Shown piece after piece: positions 8,346 to 17,193 of a stretch of 64,000 nt of DNA. Position numbers and translations under genes: made by a program. Under the pieces are notes generated by a model. The model was not told the DNA's origin, made no database searches, and saw only the letters and a list, made by a program, of their open reading frames with translations. This DNA comes from Geminicoccaceae bacterium (GTDB lineage Bacteria; Pseudomonadota; Alphaproteobacteria; Geminicoccales; Geminicoccaceae). The stretch's first letter is position 1. Each line of letters starts with the position of its first letter. Where the stretch lies: positions 248,001 to 312,000 of the forward strand of contig JANQPX010000030.1 of NCBI GenBank assembly GCA_028285265.1. The letters run 5' to 3'.

Positions 8346-8555
8346 ATGGCGCTGTTACCTGAACCGTTGGGGATCGAACGCAAACTCAGCGAACTCCGAG
8401 CCGCTCATCGTGCGCTCGATGCAAGAATCGAGCAGCTAATTCAGGAAAATTTTCCTGATCAAATCGAAATGCAGCGTCTGAAAAAGCAGAAGCTCGCGCT
8501 CAAGGATGTGATCGTTCGGTTAGAAAGCCACATGCTACCTGATATTATTGCTTGA
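8346..8555 (+). CDS. YdcH/DUF465-family small protein
   Basis: A 69-residue, highly charged, probably helical protein. The pattern LSELRAAHRALDARIEQLIQE followed by EMQRLKKQKLALKDVIVRLE matches the DUF465 family (PF04325), which forms a helical hairpin; its function is not established. I place the start at ATG 8346 because the family is about 60-75 residues long. The frame is open further upstream (a TTG at 8307) and no strong ribosome binding site decides between them. Confidence 0.7.
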   Translation: MALLPEPLGIERKLSELRAAHRALDARIEQLIQENFPDQIEMQRLKKQKLALKDVIVRLESHMLPDIIA

Positions 8556-8671
8556 TCGAAAAATTTCTGTTTCTCAATGACTTAGTCTGTGGCGTCTTCA
8601 TGCTCTGATGAGCATGTGCGAGGCGCGTTCGAAAACCGCCTCTATCTATTCCCTTATCATCAAAACGATCT

Positions 8672-9478
8672 TTACGTGACCGGGCTCGCGTGGGGCGTCT
8701 GGCGATCATGCGCAAAGCGCCATGCATAGAGGACAGCTGCGACAGCGGTGGCGAGATTGAGGCTGGAAACCTTTGGGCTCATCGGAAGACAGAGACGCTG
8801 ATCTGCTCGGTCGAGAAGCGAAGCGCTCAGCCCGCGACGCTCTGAGCCGAAAGCGAGCAGGGCATTGGTCGGCAAGTCCTCAGGACGGAACGCGTCGCCA
8901 TCGGGATCAATGGCGATCAGAGGGCCAGCCGACCTTGGCGGCTCAGGTTGATGCAGAACAGGCAGGGCAAAGTGGAGACCTGCTGACCCCCGGAGCGCGG
9001 CCGGTGCCCAGGGATCATGATGCCCGGAAACAAAGACGGCAGCGACGCCGGCTGCCGCGGCGACGCGGATGACAGCTCCGATATTGCCGAGATGCGATGG
9101 GTCTTCCAACCATATTGCCGGCGCCTTTTCGAGCAGAGCGGCGAGGTGACTTTCGTCGATCCTAGGGCGCGCAGCGATCGCAAGAACGCCCGTCTCGATG
9201 GACCTCGGCGACAATGCAGCAAAGGTTTGGGTTGAGATGGATTCGACCAGTCGACCGAGCGTGTCGGCAATATCGGGAGCTAAGGTCGTCGCCAAACTGC
9301 GCAACGTTTCGTGGTCATCGGTCCAGGCTGCTTCGATCTGTGCTTCGAAGCGCAGGGCATGCTTCAGCCCGTGCAAGCCCTCAAGCAGGGCCAATTGGGT
9401 GTTTCGCCTCGCCTGACGGCAGCGCTCGATGACGGCGCGATCAGCTTCGCTGATCATCCGCGCCTGAGGGACGGTCAT
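8672..9478 (-). CDS. SpoU/TrmH-family RNA 2'-O-methyltransferase
   Basis: A 268-residue SPOUT methyltransferase that transfers a methyl group from S-adenosylmethionine to a ribose 2'-OH in tRNA or rRNA. The three family motifs are visible: DPSHLGNIGAVIRVAAAAG, LLAFGSERRGLS and LPMSPKVSSLNLATAVAAVL. The first 100 residues form a less conserved substrate-recognition region. The start (ATG 9478, or ATG 9457) lies inside the last codons of lon, an overlap of up to 38 bases, so it is the third gene of an hsp20-lon-spoU operon. The target nucleotide is unknown. Confidence 0.88.
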   Translation of the reverse strand: MTVPQARMISEADRAVIERCRQARRNTQLALLEGLHGLKHALRFEAQIEAAWTDDHETLRSLATTLAPDIADTLGRLVESISTQTFAALSPRSIETGVLAIAARPRIDESHLAALLEKAPAIWLEDPSHLGNIGAVIRVAAAAGVAAVFVSGHHDPWAPAALRGSAGLHFALPVLHQPEPPRSAGPLIAIDPDGDAFRPEDLPTNALLAFGSERRGLSASLLDRADQRLCLPMSPKVSSLNLATAVAAVLYAWRFAHDRQTPHASPVT

Positions 9479-11969
9479 TGCCGTTTGTTGGTCTTAGTCC
9501 GTAGCCGAGTGGGACCGAGGGAGGGGCCTCAAGGGCAGACACTGTCTCGCTCCTTTGTCCAACAACGGCTTCGATGGCGTCGTCAACATGCTCCAGCCAC
9601 ACAAAGTCGAGGGCTTTTCGAGCGCTTTCCGGAATGTCTTCAAAGTCCTTTCGATTCCGCGCCGGCAGCATGACACGCTTGATCCCCGCGCGATGGGCCG
9701 CCAGCACCTTTTCTTTAATGCCGCCAACCGGCAACACCAGGCCGCGAAGCGAAATTTCCCCCGTCATTGCCGTATCGTGGTGCACGGTTTCATCTCGCAA
9801 GAGGGATATCAACGCAATGAACATGGCGACACCGGCAGATGGTCCATCCTTTGGAATGGCACCGGCTGGCACATGAACGTGGACATCATTCCTTTCGAAG
9901 AGACTCTCGTCGATGCCGTAGCGTGCGGCGCTCGACTTCACGAGGCTCAGCGCCGCTTGCGCGCTCTCTCGCATCACATCGCCAAGTTGGCCCGTCAGGA
10001 TCAGCTGCCCCTTCCCGGGAAGGCGGGTCGCTTCGACAAACAGGATGTCGCCGCCAACCGGCGTCCAAGCCAGGCCTGTTGCGACGCCCGGGACCGAGGT
10101 GCGCATGGCAACTTCGGATTCCACTTGCTTCGGGCCCAAAATCTCGTGCAAATCCGAGGGAGGCACCGTGACGCTTTCGTCCCGTCCTTCAGCGATGCGC
10201 ATCGCAGCGTGGCGCAGAACACTGCCGATCAGCCGTTCCAAATTGCGCACCCCCGCTTCTCGCGTGTAGTCGGTGATGATGGCGCGCAATGTGTCCTCAG
10301 TCACGGTCGCCTGATCGTCACGAAGGCCGTTGGCATCGAGCTGACGCGTCACCAAATAGCGCTTCGCGATTTCGAGTTTCTCCTCGCCGGTGTAGGACGG
10401 AAGTTCAATGATCTCCATGCGATCTCGAAGGGGGCCTGGAATCGAGTCCAAGACATTGGCGGTCGCCACGAACATCACCTGGCTGAGGTCAAACGGTAGC
10501 GCTAGATAGTTGTCGCGGAATGTATCGTTTTGCGCGGGGTCAAGGACTTCAAGCAGGGCAGAGGATGGATCACCGTGAAAGCCGCCACTGCCTAATTTAT
10601 CCATCTCATCCAGCATGAACACCGGATTGTTGGTACCTGCCTTGCGGAGGCCTTGAATGATATTCCCGGGAAGGGCGCCCATATAGGTGCGTCGATGGCC
10701 GCGGATCTCTGCCTCGTCATGCAAACCACCCAAGCTCGCACGGACGAACTCGCGCCCCATGGCATGCGCGATGCTCTTGCCAAGCGATGTCTTGCCGACA
10801 CCTGGCGGGCCGACGAAGCAAAGAATTGGGCTATTGCCATCCGGATTGAGTTTCTTGACGGCCAGATACTCAAGAATGCGTTTTTTGATTTTCTCCAGAC
10901 CAAAATGCTCATCATCAAGGACGCTTCTTGCCTTGGCGATGTCGATCACATCCTCGGAACGCTTGGACCAGGGGAGGTCGATTAGCCAGTCGAGATAGGT
11001 GCGCACCATCGAGTATTCGCCAGCAGCTTCAGGCATGCGTTCCAAGCGCTTAAGCTCTTTATTAGCATGCTGTTCAGCCTCTTCTGGCATCCCGGCCTTC
11101 GCAATGGCATCTCGGAGCTCCTGGAGCTCGGCCTTGTCATCCTCATCATCGCCGAGTTCCTTCTGGATGGTCTTCATCTGCTGCCGAAGGAAATACTCGC
11201 GCTGCTGATCGGCCATCGTTTCCTTGGTCTGTTCGCCGATGTCCTTGGAAAGACGGAGAACCTCTAGTCGGTGGCCGAGGGCCCCAAGCACCATGTCGAG
11301 CCGTTCCCGCACATCGGTCTGTTCAAGGATCTCCTGTCGCTCAGCTGCCTTCAGATCCATGAAGCTTGTTACGAGATCTGCACCTTGCGATGGCGAACTC
11401 AGGCCTTGGATGGCATTTCCGAGTTCGGCTGGTGCCTCAGGAAGCAGAGCCAGCACTTCAAGCGAGCGCTCCTTCAACTGATGCAGTCGTGCCTCAGCTT
11501 CGGGGCCATCGCCGTTCCTGTCGGCTAAGCGCTCGATTCTGGCTGTGAGATGCGGATAACCGGATATGAATTCGACGATTCGAAATCGCTCCAATCCTTG
11601 GCAGACCAATTGATGGGTCCCGTCCGGAGCCGTGACATAGCGAAGAACGTTCGCAATGGTGCCGATCGAGTGCATTTGGTCGGGAGCAGGGGTCTCCAGG
11701 TCGGGATCATGTTGCAAGATTGCGCCGAATGGACGCTGAAGCTGGGCCGCAGCTTGGGCTGCTGCGATGGGTAGCGAATGTTTCAGCGAAAGGGGCATCA
11801 CGACCCCTGGAAACAAGACGATATGGCGAAGGGGGAGGATAATCATCGCATCCTCAGGCAAAGGCGGTTGATCCTTCCCTTCCAAGTCTGCCGCAAGGGC
11901 ATCGGGCGGTGACGCGACGCTGTCCGCACCAAGTGCACCGTGGTTCTCGGTCAGATCCGTTGAGGTCAT
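9441..11969 (-). CDS. lon: ATP-dependent Lon protease
   Basis: An 842-residue LonA-type protease that unfolds and degrades damaged or regulatory proteins in the cytoplasm. After a 40-residue extension come the LON substrate-binding domain (about 44-240), a coiled-coil stretch (250-310), the AAA+ module with Walker A GPPGVGKT at 387-394 and Walker B FMLDEMD at 451-457, and the serine protease domain with catalytic S711 (KDGPSAGV) and K754 (GGIKEK), 43 residues apart as in E. coli. Its ATG overlaps the hsp20 stop as ATGA. Whether the genome has a second, stand-alone lon cannot be seen here. Confidence 0.96.
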   Translation of the reverse strand: MTSTDLTENHGALGADSVASPPDALAADLEGKDQPPLPEDAMIILPLRHIVLFPGVVMPLSLKHSLPIAAAQAAAQLQRPFGAILQHDPDLETPAPDQMHSIGTIANVLRYVTAPDGTHQLVCQGLERFRIVEFISGYPHLTARIERLADRNGDGPEAEARLHQLKERSLEVLALLPEAPAELGNAIQGLSSPSQGADLVTSFMDLKAAERQEILEQTDVRERLDMVLGALGHRLEVLRLSKDIGEQTKETMADQQREYFLRQQMKTIQKELGDDEDDKAELQELRDAIAKAGMPEEAEQHANKELKRLERMPEAAGEYSMVRTYLDWLIDLPWSKRSEDVIDIAKARSVLDDEHFGLEKIKKRILEYLAVKKLNPDGNSPILCFVGPPGVGKTSLGKSIAHAMGREFVRASLGGLHDEAEIRGHRRTYMGALPGNIIQGLRKAGTNNPVFMLDEMDKLGSGGFHGDPSSALLEVLDPAQNDTFRDNYLALPFDLSQVMFVATANVLDSIPGPLRDRMEIIELPSYTGEEKLEIAKRYLVTRQLDANGLRDDQATVTEDTLRAIITDYTREAGVRNLERLIGSVLRHAAMRIAEGRDESVTVPPSDLHEILGPKQVESEVAMRTSVPGVATGLAWTPVGGDILFVEATRLPGKGQLILTGQLGDVMRESAQAALSLVKSSAARYGIDESLFERNDVHVHVPAGAIPKDGPSAGVAMFIALISLLRDETVHHDTAMTGEISLRGLVLPVGGIKEKVLAAHRAGIKRVMLPARNRKDFEDIPESARKALDFVWLEHVDDAIEAVVGQRSETVSALEAPPSVPLGYGLRPTNGNDRPSGADDQRS

Positions 11970-12373
11970 GGGATTTTCCTCAAGGACAGCACCAAACAGC
12001 CATGTTTCAGTTGGCGCTGGCCAATCTCATAACGGCCCGTTGGCAGCTGCAGTCGACGCTCAAAGCGGCCATAGGGAATTTCCAGACGGCGAAGCATGGC
12101 GCGTGTTGGCTGACCAGGCATAGGCCGTTTACCCGCAACCACCAGAACGCCATCGTTGATGAAGACCTTCAGATCTTCAGGTTCGACGCCTGGCAAGGCG
12201 ACGATGATCAAGATAGCGTCTTCGGTTTCAAGAACATCTACAGGCGGTTCCCAGCAGGGCCCGCCCGCTGCCGGTTTAGCCGGCGTAAAGAATTGCCGTT
12301 GCAGCTTTTCCGCGCGCTCGAGCATTTCGACCGCATCGTGCCACATGAAAGGGCTGGGATTTCGAGATCGCAT
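11966..12373 (-). CDS. small heat-shock protein, Hsp20/alpha-crystallin family
   Basis: A 135-residue holdase chaperone. The alpha-crystallin domain spans roughly residues 43-133, with the beta strands DAILIIVALPGVEPEDLKVF and DGVLVVAGKRP followed by RRLEIPYGRFERRLQLP. The N-terminal arm is short and the C-terminus ends soon after the last strand, without an obvious IxI motif, so oligomerisation may differ from IbpA-type proteins. Ribosome binding site GGGAAAG precedes ATG 12373. It is first in a coupled operon with lon and spoU, so heat-shock control is likely; I could not find a convincing RpoH promoter by eye. Confidence 0.88.
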   Translation of the reverse strand: MRSRNPSPFMWHDAVEMLERAEKLQRQFFTPAKPAAGGPCWEPPVDVLETEDAILIIVALPGVEPEDLKVFINDGVLVVAGKRPMPGQPTRAMLRRLEIPYGRFERRLQLPTGRYEIGQRQLKHGCLVLSLRKIP

Positions 12374-12391
12374 CCGTTTTATCTTTCCCAG

Positions 12392-12405
12392 GCGCCGCTT
12401 GGCGC
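12392..12405 (-). promoter_or_regulatory. GC hairpin in the hsp20 leader
   Basis: GCGCC-GCTT-GGCGC forms a 5-bp GC stem about 19-32 bases before the hsp20 start, just upstream of its ribosome binding site. It might contribute to a thermosensing leader, but the stem does not itself cover the Shine-Dalgarno bases. Confidence 0.2.
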
Positions 12406-12626
12406 AACATTTGGTTGTCGCTTATGTCGGACATCTCACTAACGATTTCAATGAGGTTGATGCCTCTTCCACCGTTCGTAGCACGCATCCCATCTCTATA
12501 GGCCGATAGAGCTTAAGTTTTTCTTGAGCCAATTCATTGGGGCCACGAGGGAACCATCAACGCAGCGGGTTTCGAAATGCGCGTTGCTTGCTGGACATTT
12601 CAATGCCGGCTCGCCATGTCTTCGTC

Positions 12627-13862
12627 ATGGATGCAACGATGTCTGAGCGTGACGATGGCGATGTCGGCGATCTCGTCGTCATTGGGGGTGGCCACAGCGG
12701 CCTTCTCTTGTCCCTCGCTTTGGCGCGTTATGGCATTCGCCTCACCATCGTTGATGCCGATCCCATCCACCGCGTCTCGACGGCACCTTTTGACGGTCGA
12801 GCGCTTGCTCTCATGCAGGGATCGAAACATGTCTTCGATGCGCTGGATCTTTGGCCCGATTTTGCGCCAATAGCGACGCCGATACGCGGCGTTCGCGTCC
12901 GTGATAAGAGTACCGGCGGGTCGATTGCTTATGACGCTGATGGTGTCGGTGGTATTTTTGGCTATGGCATCGAAACCAGGAGTTTGCGCCGAAAACTCCT
13001 GGAACTGACGTTGGCGGAGCCGGCGATCCGTTATCTCTCAGGTCGTCGCCTTCAGTCACTCCGACGTAGCTCGGATGGCCTTACGCTCCATCTCGATAAT
13101 GGCCAACATTTGCAAACGCCACTTGCTATTGGGGCCGATGGCAGGCGCTCGGCCTTGCGTCGCCTCGGCGCTATCGGCACGGAGCGCATCGACTATCGTC
13201 AAACAGCACTGACCTTCGCGTTTCGCCATAGCTTGCCGCACGAAAATCGCGTGCATGAATTTATGAGTGAGGCAGGTCCGTTGGCACTTTTGCCTATCGG
13301 GCCCAATGTCTGCTCGGTGACTTGGATCGAGCACCCTTCCAGAGCAGAAGAGCTTGTCAGGACAACGTCCCAAGACCTGTTGGAAGCGCTCCGCGAGTGC
13401 CAGGACGATGTCTTGTCACCCCATGAGATTCTCGGTCGCCCGGTAGCGTTCCCACTGAGTGCCGAAACAGCCCGCAGCTTCGTGGCGCCAGGTATTGCCT
13501 TGGTCGGCGATGCCGCGCATGGCCTCCATCCCATTCATGCTCAAGGCTGGAACCTCGGTGTTCGGGACGTTGCCGCTTTGACCGAAGTCTTGGTACGCGC
13601 CAAGGCAGCCGGTCAAGCGCTCGGGTGTGGCGAGACGCTTCGGCGCTATGCCCGATGGCGTGAAGCGGATGCGCGGACCATCCTTGGCCTAACCGATGGT
13701 CTTAATCGCCTCTTCTCGACAGATTTCGCGCCTGCAAAGGTCGTTCGCCGGGTTGGCCTTAGTGTCGTGAACAATCTGCCGCCGGTGAAGAGCTGGCTCA
13801 TGCGCCGAGGTATGGGGGTTTCTGGAGATTTACCAACGTTGGCGCGTGGTGAGCGGCTTTAG
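12627..13862 (+). CDS. UbiH/COQ6-family FAD-dependent monooxygenase
   Basis: A flavoprotein hydroxylase of about 411 residues, most likely acting on the aromatic ring during ubiquinone synthesis or on a related aromatic. It shows the dinucleotide-binding motif VVIGGGHSGLLLSLALARYG near the N-terminus, the middle motif IGADGRRSALRR, and the second FAD motif GIALVGDAAHGLHPIHAQGWN. The start is uncertain: ATGs at 12603, 12627 and 12639 are all in frame without a clear ribosome binding site, and I chose the middle one. No ubiquinone genes are adjacent. Confidence 0.85.
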   Translation: MDATMSERDDGDVGDLVVIGGGHSGLLLSLALARYGIRLTIVDADPIHRVSTAPFDGRALALMQGSKHVFDALDLWPDFAPIATPIRGVRVRDKSTGGSIAYDADGVGGIFGYGIETRSLRRKLLELTLAEPAIRYLSGRRLQSLRRSSDGLTLHLDNGQHLQTPLAIGADGRRSALRRLGAIGTERIDYRQTALTFAFRHSLPHENRVHEFMSEAGPLALLPIGPNVCSVTWIEHPSRAEELVRTTSQDLLEALRECQDDVLSPHEILGRPVAFPLSAETARSFVAPGIALVGDAAHGLHPIHAQGWNLGVRDVAALTEVLVRAKAAGQALGCGETLRRYARWREADARTILGLTDGLNRLFSTDFAPAKVVRRVGLSVVNNLPPVKSWLMRRGMGVSGDLPTLARGERL

Positions 13863-13870
13863 GCAGATGT

Positions 13871-14128
13871 CTAGATCTTCAAAAGTCGCTGCCAAATTGT
13901 GCCACCGAAGAGCTTCTTGCCAAAAACCACGTAAGGACCCGTTCGCGCGAAGACGCAAAGAGCTGGCCAACCATTCAACTGGTTGCCATTTGGTGTGATG
14001 CTGCCGGCAAACGTCGCGGCAATGAACGCGGCGGGTATAAAGACTGTGAAAAGATCGAGCGTAGCAGCAACAAGTTGGATCAGCGGGCGTGGCCGGTGCG
14101 GAGATGCCGCGGATCGAAGCAGCGTCAA
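13871..14128 (-). CDS. small membrane protein, RDD-like
   Basis: An 85-residue protein with two hydrophobic helices (about 17-42 and 54-72) and the ending [17 protein letters not shown], which resembles the GxxGKRLLG motif of RDD-domain membrane proteins. The start would be TTG 14128, overlapping the tyrS stop as TTGA, which implies translation coupled to tyrS. Assignment is by pattern only; a full RDD domain has three helices, so this is a short relative at best. Confidence 0.45.
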   Translation of the reverse strand: MTLLRSAASPHRPRPLIQLVAATLDLFTVFIPAAFIAATFAGSITPNGNQLNGWPALCVFARTGPYVVFGKKLFGGTIWQRLLKI

Positions 14129-15378
14129 GCCGCAAGAACGCGAATATGGCGTTTCTTTCCCGACGAGAGTTTCAGAGCCCCATCGCGGAGATCCTTAGCA
14201 TTGACCACCAGCTCTTCATCGCTGATGCGATCGTCATTCAAGCGAGCGCCACCACCACGGATCAGGCGGCGGGCTTCGCCTTTGCTCATCACCAGGCCTG
14301 ACCGTTGGAGGAGTTCAAGGATATTGATTCCCGCGGCAAGTTCATTGTCATTGATTTCGACGGTAGGCAGACCATCGAGACCATTGGTCCCTGCCTCGAA
14401 TACCGAACCCGCGGCTTTGGCTGCCTCTTCGGCAGCAGCTTGACCGCGGCAAAGCTGCGTTGCTTCGAAGGCGAGGAGTTTTTTCGCCTCGTTGATTTCG
14501 GACCCTTCGAGGGCTTCAAGCCTGGCGATCTCGTCCAGCGGCAGATCGGTGAACAGCCTCAAGAATCGACCGACGTCGGCATCCTCGGCATTCCGCCAGA
14601 ACTGCCAATAATCGAAGTCGGAAAGACGCTCCTTATTCAGCCAGACGGCGCCCGCGGCCGTCTTCCCCATCTTAGCGCCCGAAGCTGTGGTCATGAGCGG
14701 TGTTGTCAGACCGAAGAGCGTGCGCCCCTCAACCCGACGTCCAAGTTCGACGCCGTTGACGATATTGCCCCACTGGTCTGACCCGCCCATCTGCAGGCGG
14801 CAGTCATATCGCCTTGCCAATTCGACGAAGTCATAGGCCTGCATGATCATGTAGTTAAATTCAAGGAAGGTTAGCGGCTGCTCGCGTTCGAGCCTTAGCT
14901 TGACCGAATCAAACGTTAACATGCGGTTGATCGTGAAATGCTGGCCATAGTCGCGGAGGAGCTGGACATAATTCAAATGGTCGAGCCAGTCCGCATTGTT
15001 GACCATCAAACCTTTCTTGCCGTCATCATCGATTTCGAAGAACCCGGATAGGGACCGTCGAATCCCGTCGATATTCTTAGCCAGCAGTTCGTCGGTTAAA
15101 AGCGGTCTGCTCTCGTCGCGAAAGGATGGATCTCCGACCTTTGATGTGCCACCACCGAGAAGGGCTATCGGTCGATGACCTGTTTTCTGCAACCATCGCA
15201 GCATCATGATCTGCACCATGCTGCCAACATGTAGGCTATCGGCGGTCGCATCGAACCCGATATAGCCGGTCAGATGTTCCGTCGCCGCGAGGTGATCGAG
15301 GGCATCGATATCGGTCGCCTGATGCAGGAAACCGCGCTCGACCAGGACCTGAATGAAGTCGGAACGATGGGCGCGCAT
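14125..15378 (-). CDS. tyrS: tyrosyl-tRNA synthetase
   Basis: A 417-residue class I aminoacyl-tRNA synthetase that charges tRNA-Tyr. The HIGH-type motif is SLHVGS at 48-53 and the KMSKS-type motif is AKMGKT in the middle; tyrosine-binding residues appear in [12 protein letters not shown] and [11 protein letters not shown]. The C-terminal 65 residues form an S4 RNA-binding domain ([21 protein letters not shown]). It lies 42 bases after the hydrolase gene on the same strand. Confidence 0.97.
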   Translation of the reverse strand: MRAHRSDFIQVLVERGFLHQATDIDALDHLAATEHLTGYIGFDATADSLHVGSMVQIMMLRWLQKTGHRPIALLGGGTSKVGDPSFRDESRPLLTDELLAKNIDGIRRSLSGFFEIDDDGKKGLMVNNADWLDHLNYVQLLRDYGQHFTINRMLTFDSVKLRLEREQPLTFLEFNYMIMQAYDFVELARRYDCRLQMGGSDQWGNIVNGVELGRRVEGRTLFGLTTPLMTTASGAKMGKTAAGAVWLNKERLSDFDYWQFWRNAEDADVGRFLRLFTDLPLDEIARLEALEGSEINEAKKLLAFEATQLCRGQAAAEEAAKAAGSVFEAGTNGLDGLPTVEINDNELAAGINILELLQRSGLVMSKGEARRLIRGGGARLNDDRISDEELVVNAKDLRDGALKLSSGKKRHIRVLAA

Positions 15379-15420
15379 GGGGTAAACTCTTTCGCGATCT
15401 TATGGGTCGAAGCCGATGAC

Positions 15421-16200
15421 TCAGCCAGCCTTCGCAACGACATCGTCGTCGCTATCCTCGTCATCGCCTGGGGCTTGTTCTGTCGCCGTGGCCGTCTCAT
15501 CATCGGCCGCTTTAGCTCTCGCGCTTCGGCGTCCGGATGTCGTCTTCGCTTCCTCCTGGAGAGCGGCGAGACGCATATCTAGATACTCTTCGACGATTTC
15601 GTTCAAGCGGTCGAGGCAGCCGGTAAAGAAGTGGTCGGCGCCTGGCATTATCTCGAGACCAATCTCAAGACCGCGTTGCTGCTTCAACTTGTCCACCAGC
15701 TTCTCGACGGATTCGACAGTGATGAGCGTGTCACGGTCACCATTCACGATCAGGCCTGACGAAGGACAGGGAGCGAGGAAGCTAAAGTCATAGAGGTTCG
15801 CAGGCAGTGCAGCACTGATAAAGCCCTGGATCTCTGGTCGTCGCATGAGGAGTTGCATGCCAATCCAGGCGCCAAACGAGATGCCCGCAACCCAGACCCC
15901 CCTCGCGTTGGGATTATACAGCTGCATCCAATCGAGCGCTGCTGCAGCGTCGCGTAGTTCACCTTGTCCGTGATCAAAGCTTTCTTGTGAGCGTCCGACA
16001 CCACGAAAGTTGAAGCGCAGCACCGAGAAGCCCCGCCTCACGAACATGTGATACATATCGTAGACGATACGATTGTTCATGGTCCCGCCATGCAGCGGGT
16101 GTGGGTGCAATACCACGGCAAGTGGGGCATCCCGCTCGCTTGCGTGGTGGTAGCGGCCTTCAAGCCGCCCGTCGGCGCCGTTGAAGATGACTTCCGGCAT
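15421..16200 (-). CDS. alpha/beta hydrolase
   Basis: A 259-residue serine hydrolase of the dienelactone-hydrolase-like/COG2945 type. The oxyanion region is LHPHPLHGGTMNN, the nucleophile elbow is GISFGA with S108, the acid is in NGDRDTLI and the histidine in MPGADHFF. The last 45 residues are Ala/Asp/Glu/Lys-rich and likely disordered, which is unusual for the family. The gene is first in a probable operon with tyrS. The substrate is unknown. Confidence 0.8.
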   Translation of the reverse strand: MPEVIFNGADGRLEGRYHHASERDAPLAVVLHPHPLHGGTMNNRIVYDMYHMFVRRGFSVLRFNFRGVGRSQESFDHGQGELRDAAAALDWMQLYNPNARGVWVAGISFGAWIGMQLLMRRPEIQGFISAALPANLYDFSFLAPCPSSGLIVNGDRDTLITVESVEKLVDKLKQQRGLEIGLEIMPGADHFFTGCLDRLNEIVEEYLDMRLAALQEEAKTTSGRRSARAKAADDETATATEQAPGDDEDSDDDVVAKAG

Positions 16201-16332
16201 TTACTGACTCCCTCCGCGCGTCGCCGCGCCGATCTTCGCCTGGCCAGCGATAATAAGCGCCCTATATGGGGTCGTCGAACCCCCGAGACCACCTTTATCG
16301 ATGGACGTATCCCCCTACCGACCGTTTACAAC

Positions 16333-16348
16333 TGTGACATCGGTCACT
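16333..16348. promoter_or_regulatory. CRP-like palindrome upstream of cysE
   Basis: TGTGA-CATCGG-TCACT at 16333-16348 matches the CRP/FNR-superfamily pattern TGTGA-N6-TCACA at nine of ten half-site positions. It is about 98 bp before cysE and 133 bp before the divergent hydrolase gene. Confidence 0.4.
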
Positions 16349-16445
16349 TGACGGATGTCGACATTGCCGCAACATGGAAGGCAGGCTGCGGCGTGTTTAG
16401 CGTGAACGCAGCATTTATTGCAATCACGATCTGTGGCACCGGGTC

Positions 16446-17165
16446 ATGATCCAAACTCTAAAAGACGATATCAACGCCATTGTGGAACGCGATCCCGCGG
16501 CACGCACCGCCGTCGAGGTCTTGCTCTGCTACCCCGGCGTCCACGCCGTTCTTTTTCATCGAGTTGCCCATAAGCTGTGGTGCCGCGGCTGGACGACAAT
16601 CGCACGTTGGCTTTCTCAGGTGGCGCGCTGGCTCACGGGCATCGAGATTCATCCCGGTGCCAAGGTCGGTAAGCGCCTCCTCATTGATCACGGCATGGGA
16701 GTTGTCATCGGGGAAACCGCCGAAATCGGCGACAACGTGACGCTTTATCAAGGGGTGACACTTGGTGGTGTGTCGTTGAACCCGGAAAAGCGGCATCCCA
16801 CAATCGAGGACGATGTGGTTATCGGGTCTGGTGCTGCTGTGCTCGGCCCGTTCACGATTGGCAAAGGTGCCAGGGTCGGCGCCAATGCTGTCGTCTTAAA
16901 GGCCGTCGAACCCGGGACAACGGTCGTTGGCATTCCGGCCAAGCCAACCGGTCCACAAGAGGTTATCACAGAGGAAGAGGTTAGTTGCTTCCCTGCTTAC
17001 GGCACCCTCCCAGGTGCTGCCGTCGACCCTGTCGCACGCAGTCTTGATCGATTGCAGGGTGAGATCGAACGGTTGTCGACGAAGATTACGGCTCTTGAAG
17101 CTCGAGGCGTCTATCAGGAGCCCTCAAAGACCGAACGGGAGCCTGCTATTGCCAGCAAGCGTTAA
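16446..17165 (+). CDS. cysE: serine O-acetyltransferase
   Basis: A 239-residue enzyme that acetylates serine with acetyl-CoA, the first step of cysteine synthesis. The N-terminal helical domain carries [16 protein letters not shown], and the left-handed beta-helix follows with [22 protein letters not shown] (split hexapeptide repeats) and the GVTLGG loop near residue 104. The C-terminal tail of about 50 residues is variable, as is usual. The gene precedes a cysteine desulfurase by 28 bases, so cysteine production and sulfur mobilisation may be co-transcribed. Confidence 0.93.
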   Translation: MIQTLKDDINAIVERDPAARTAVEVLLCYPGVHAVLFHRVAHKLWCRGWTTIARWLSQVARWLTGIEIHPGAKVGKRLLIDHGMGVVIGETAEIGDNVTLYQGVTLGGVSLNPEKRHPTIEDDVVIGSGAAVLGPFTIGKGARVGANAVVLKAVEPGTTVVGIPAKPTGPQEVITEEEVSCFPAYGTLPGAAVDPVARSLDRLQGEIERLSTKITALEARGVYQEPSKTEREPAIASKR

Positions 17166-17193
17166 GGATTGACGGACCGCGTGAACTGATCCC

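Noticed and set aside
9555..10499. 314-codon plus-strand frame antisense to lon
   Set aside because: Shadow of the Lon ATPase and protease domains, no recognisable motif.
12276..12488. 70-codon minus-strand frame before and inside hsp20
   Set aside because: Half of it lies in a wrong frame of hsp20 and it shows no conserved pattern.
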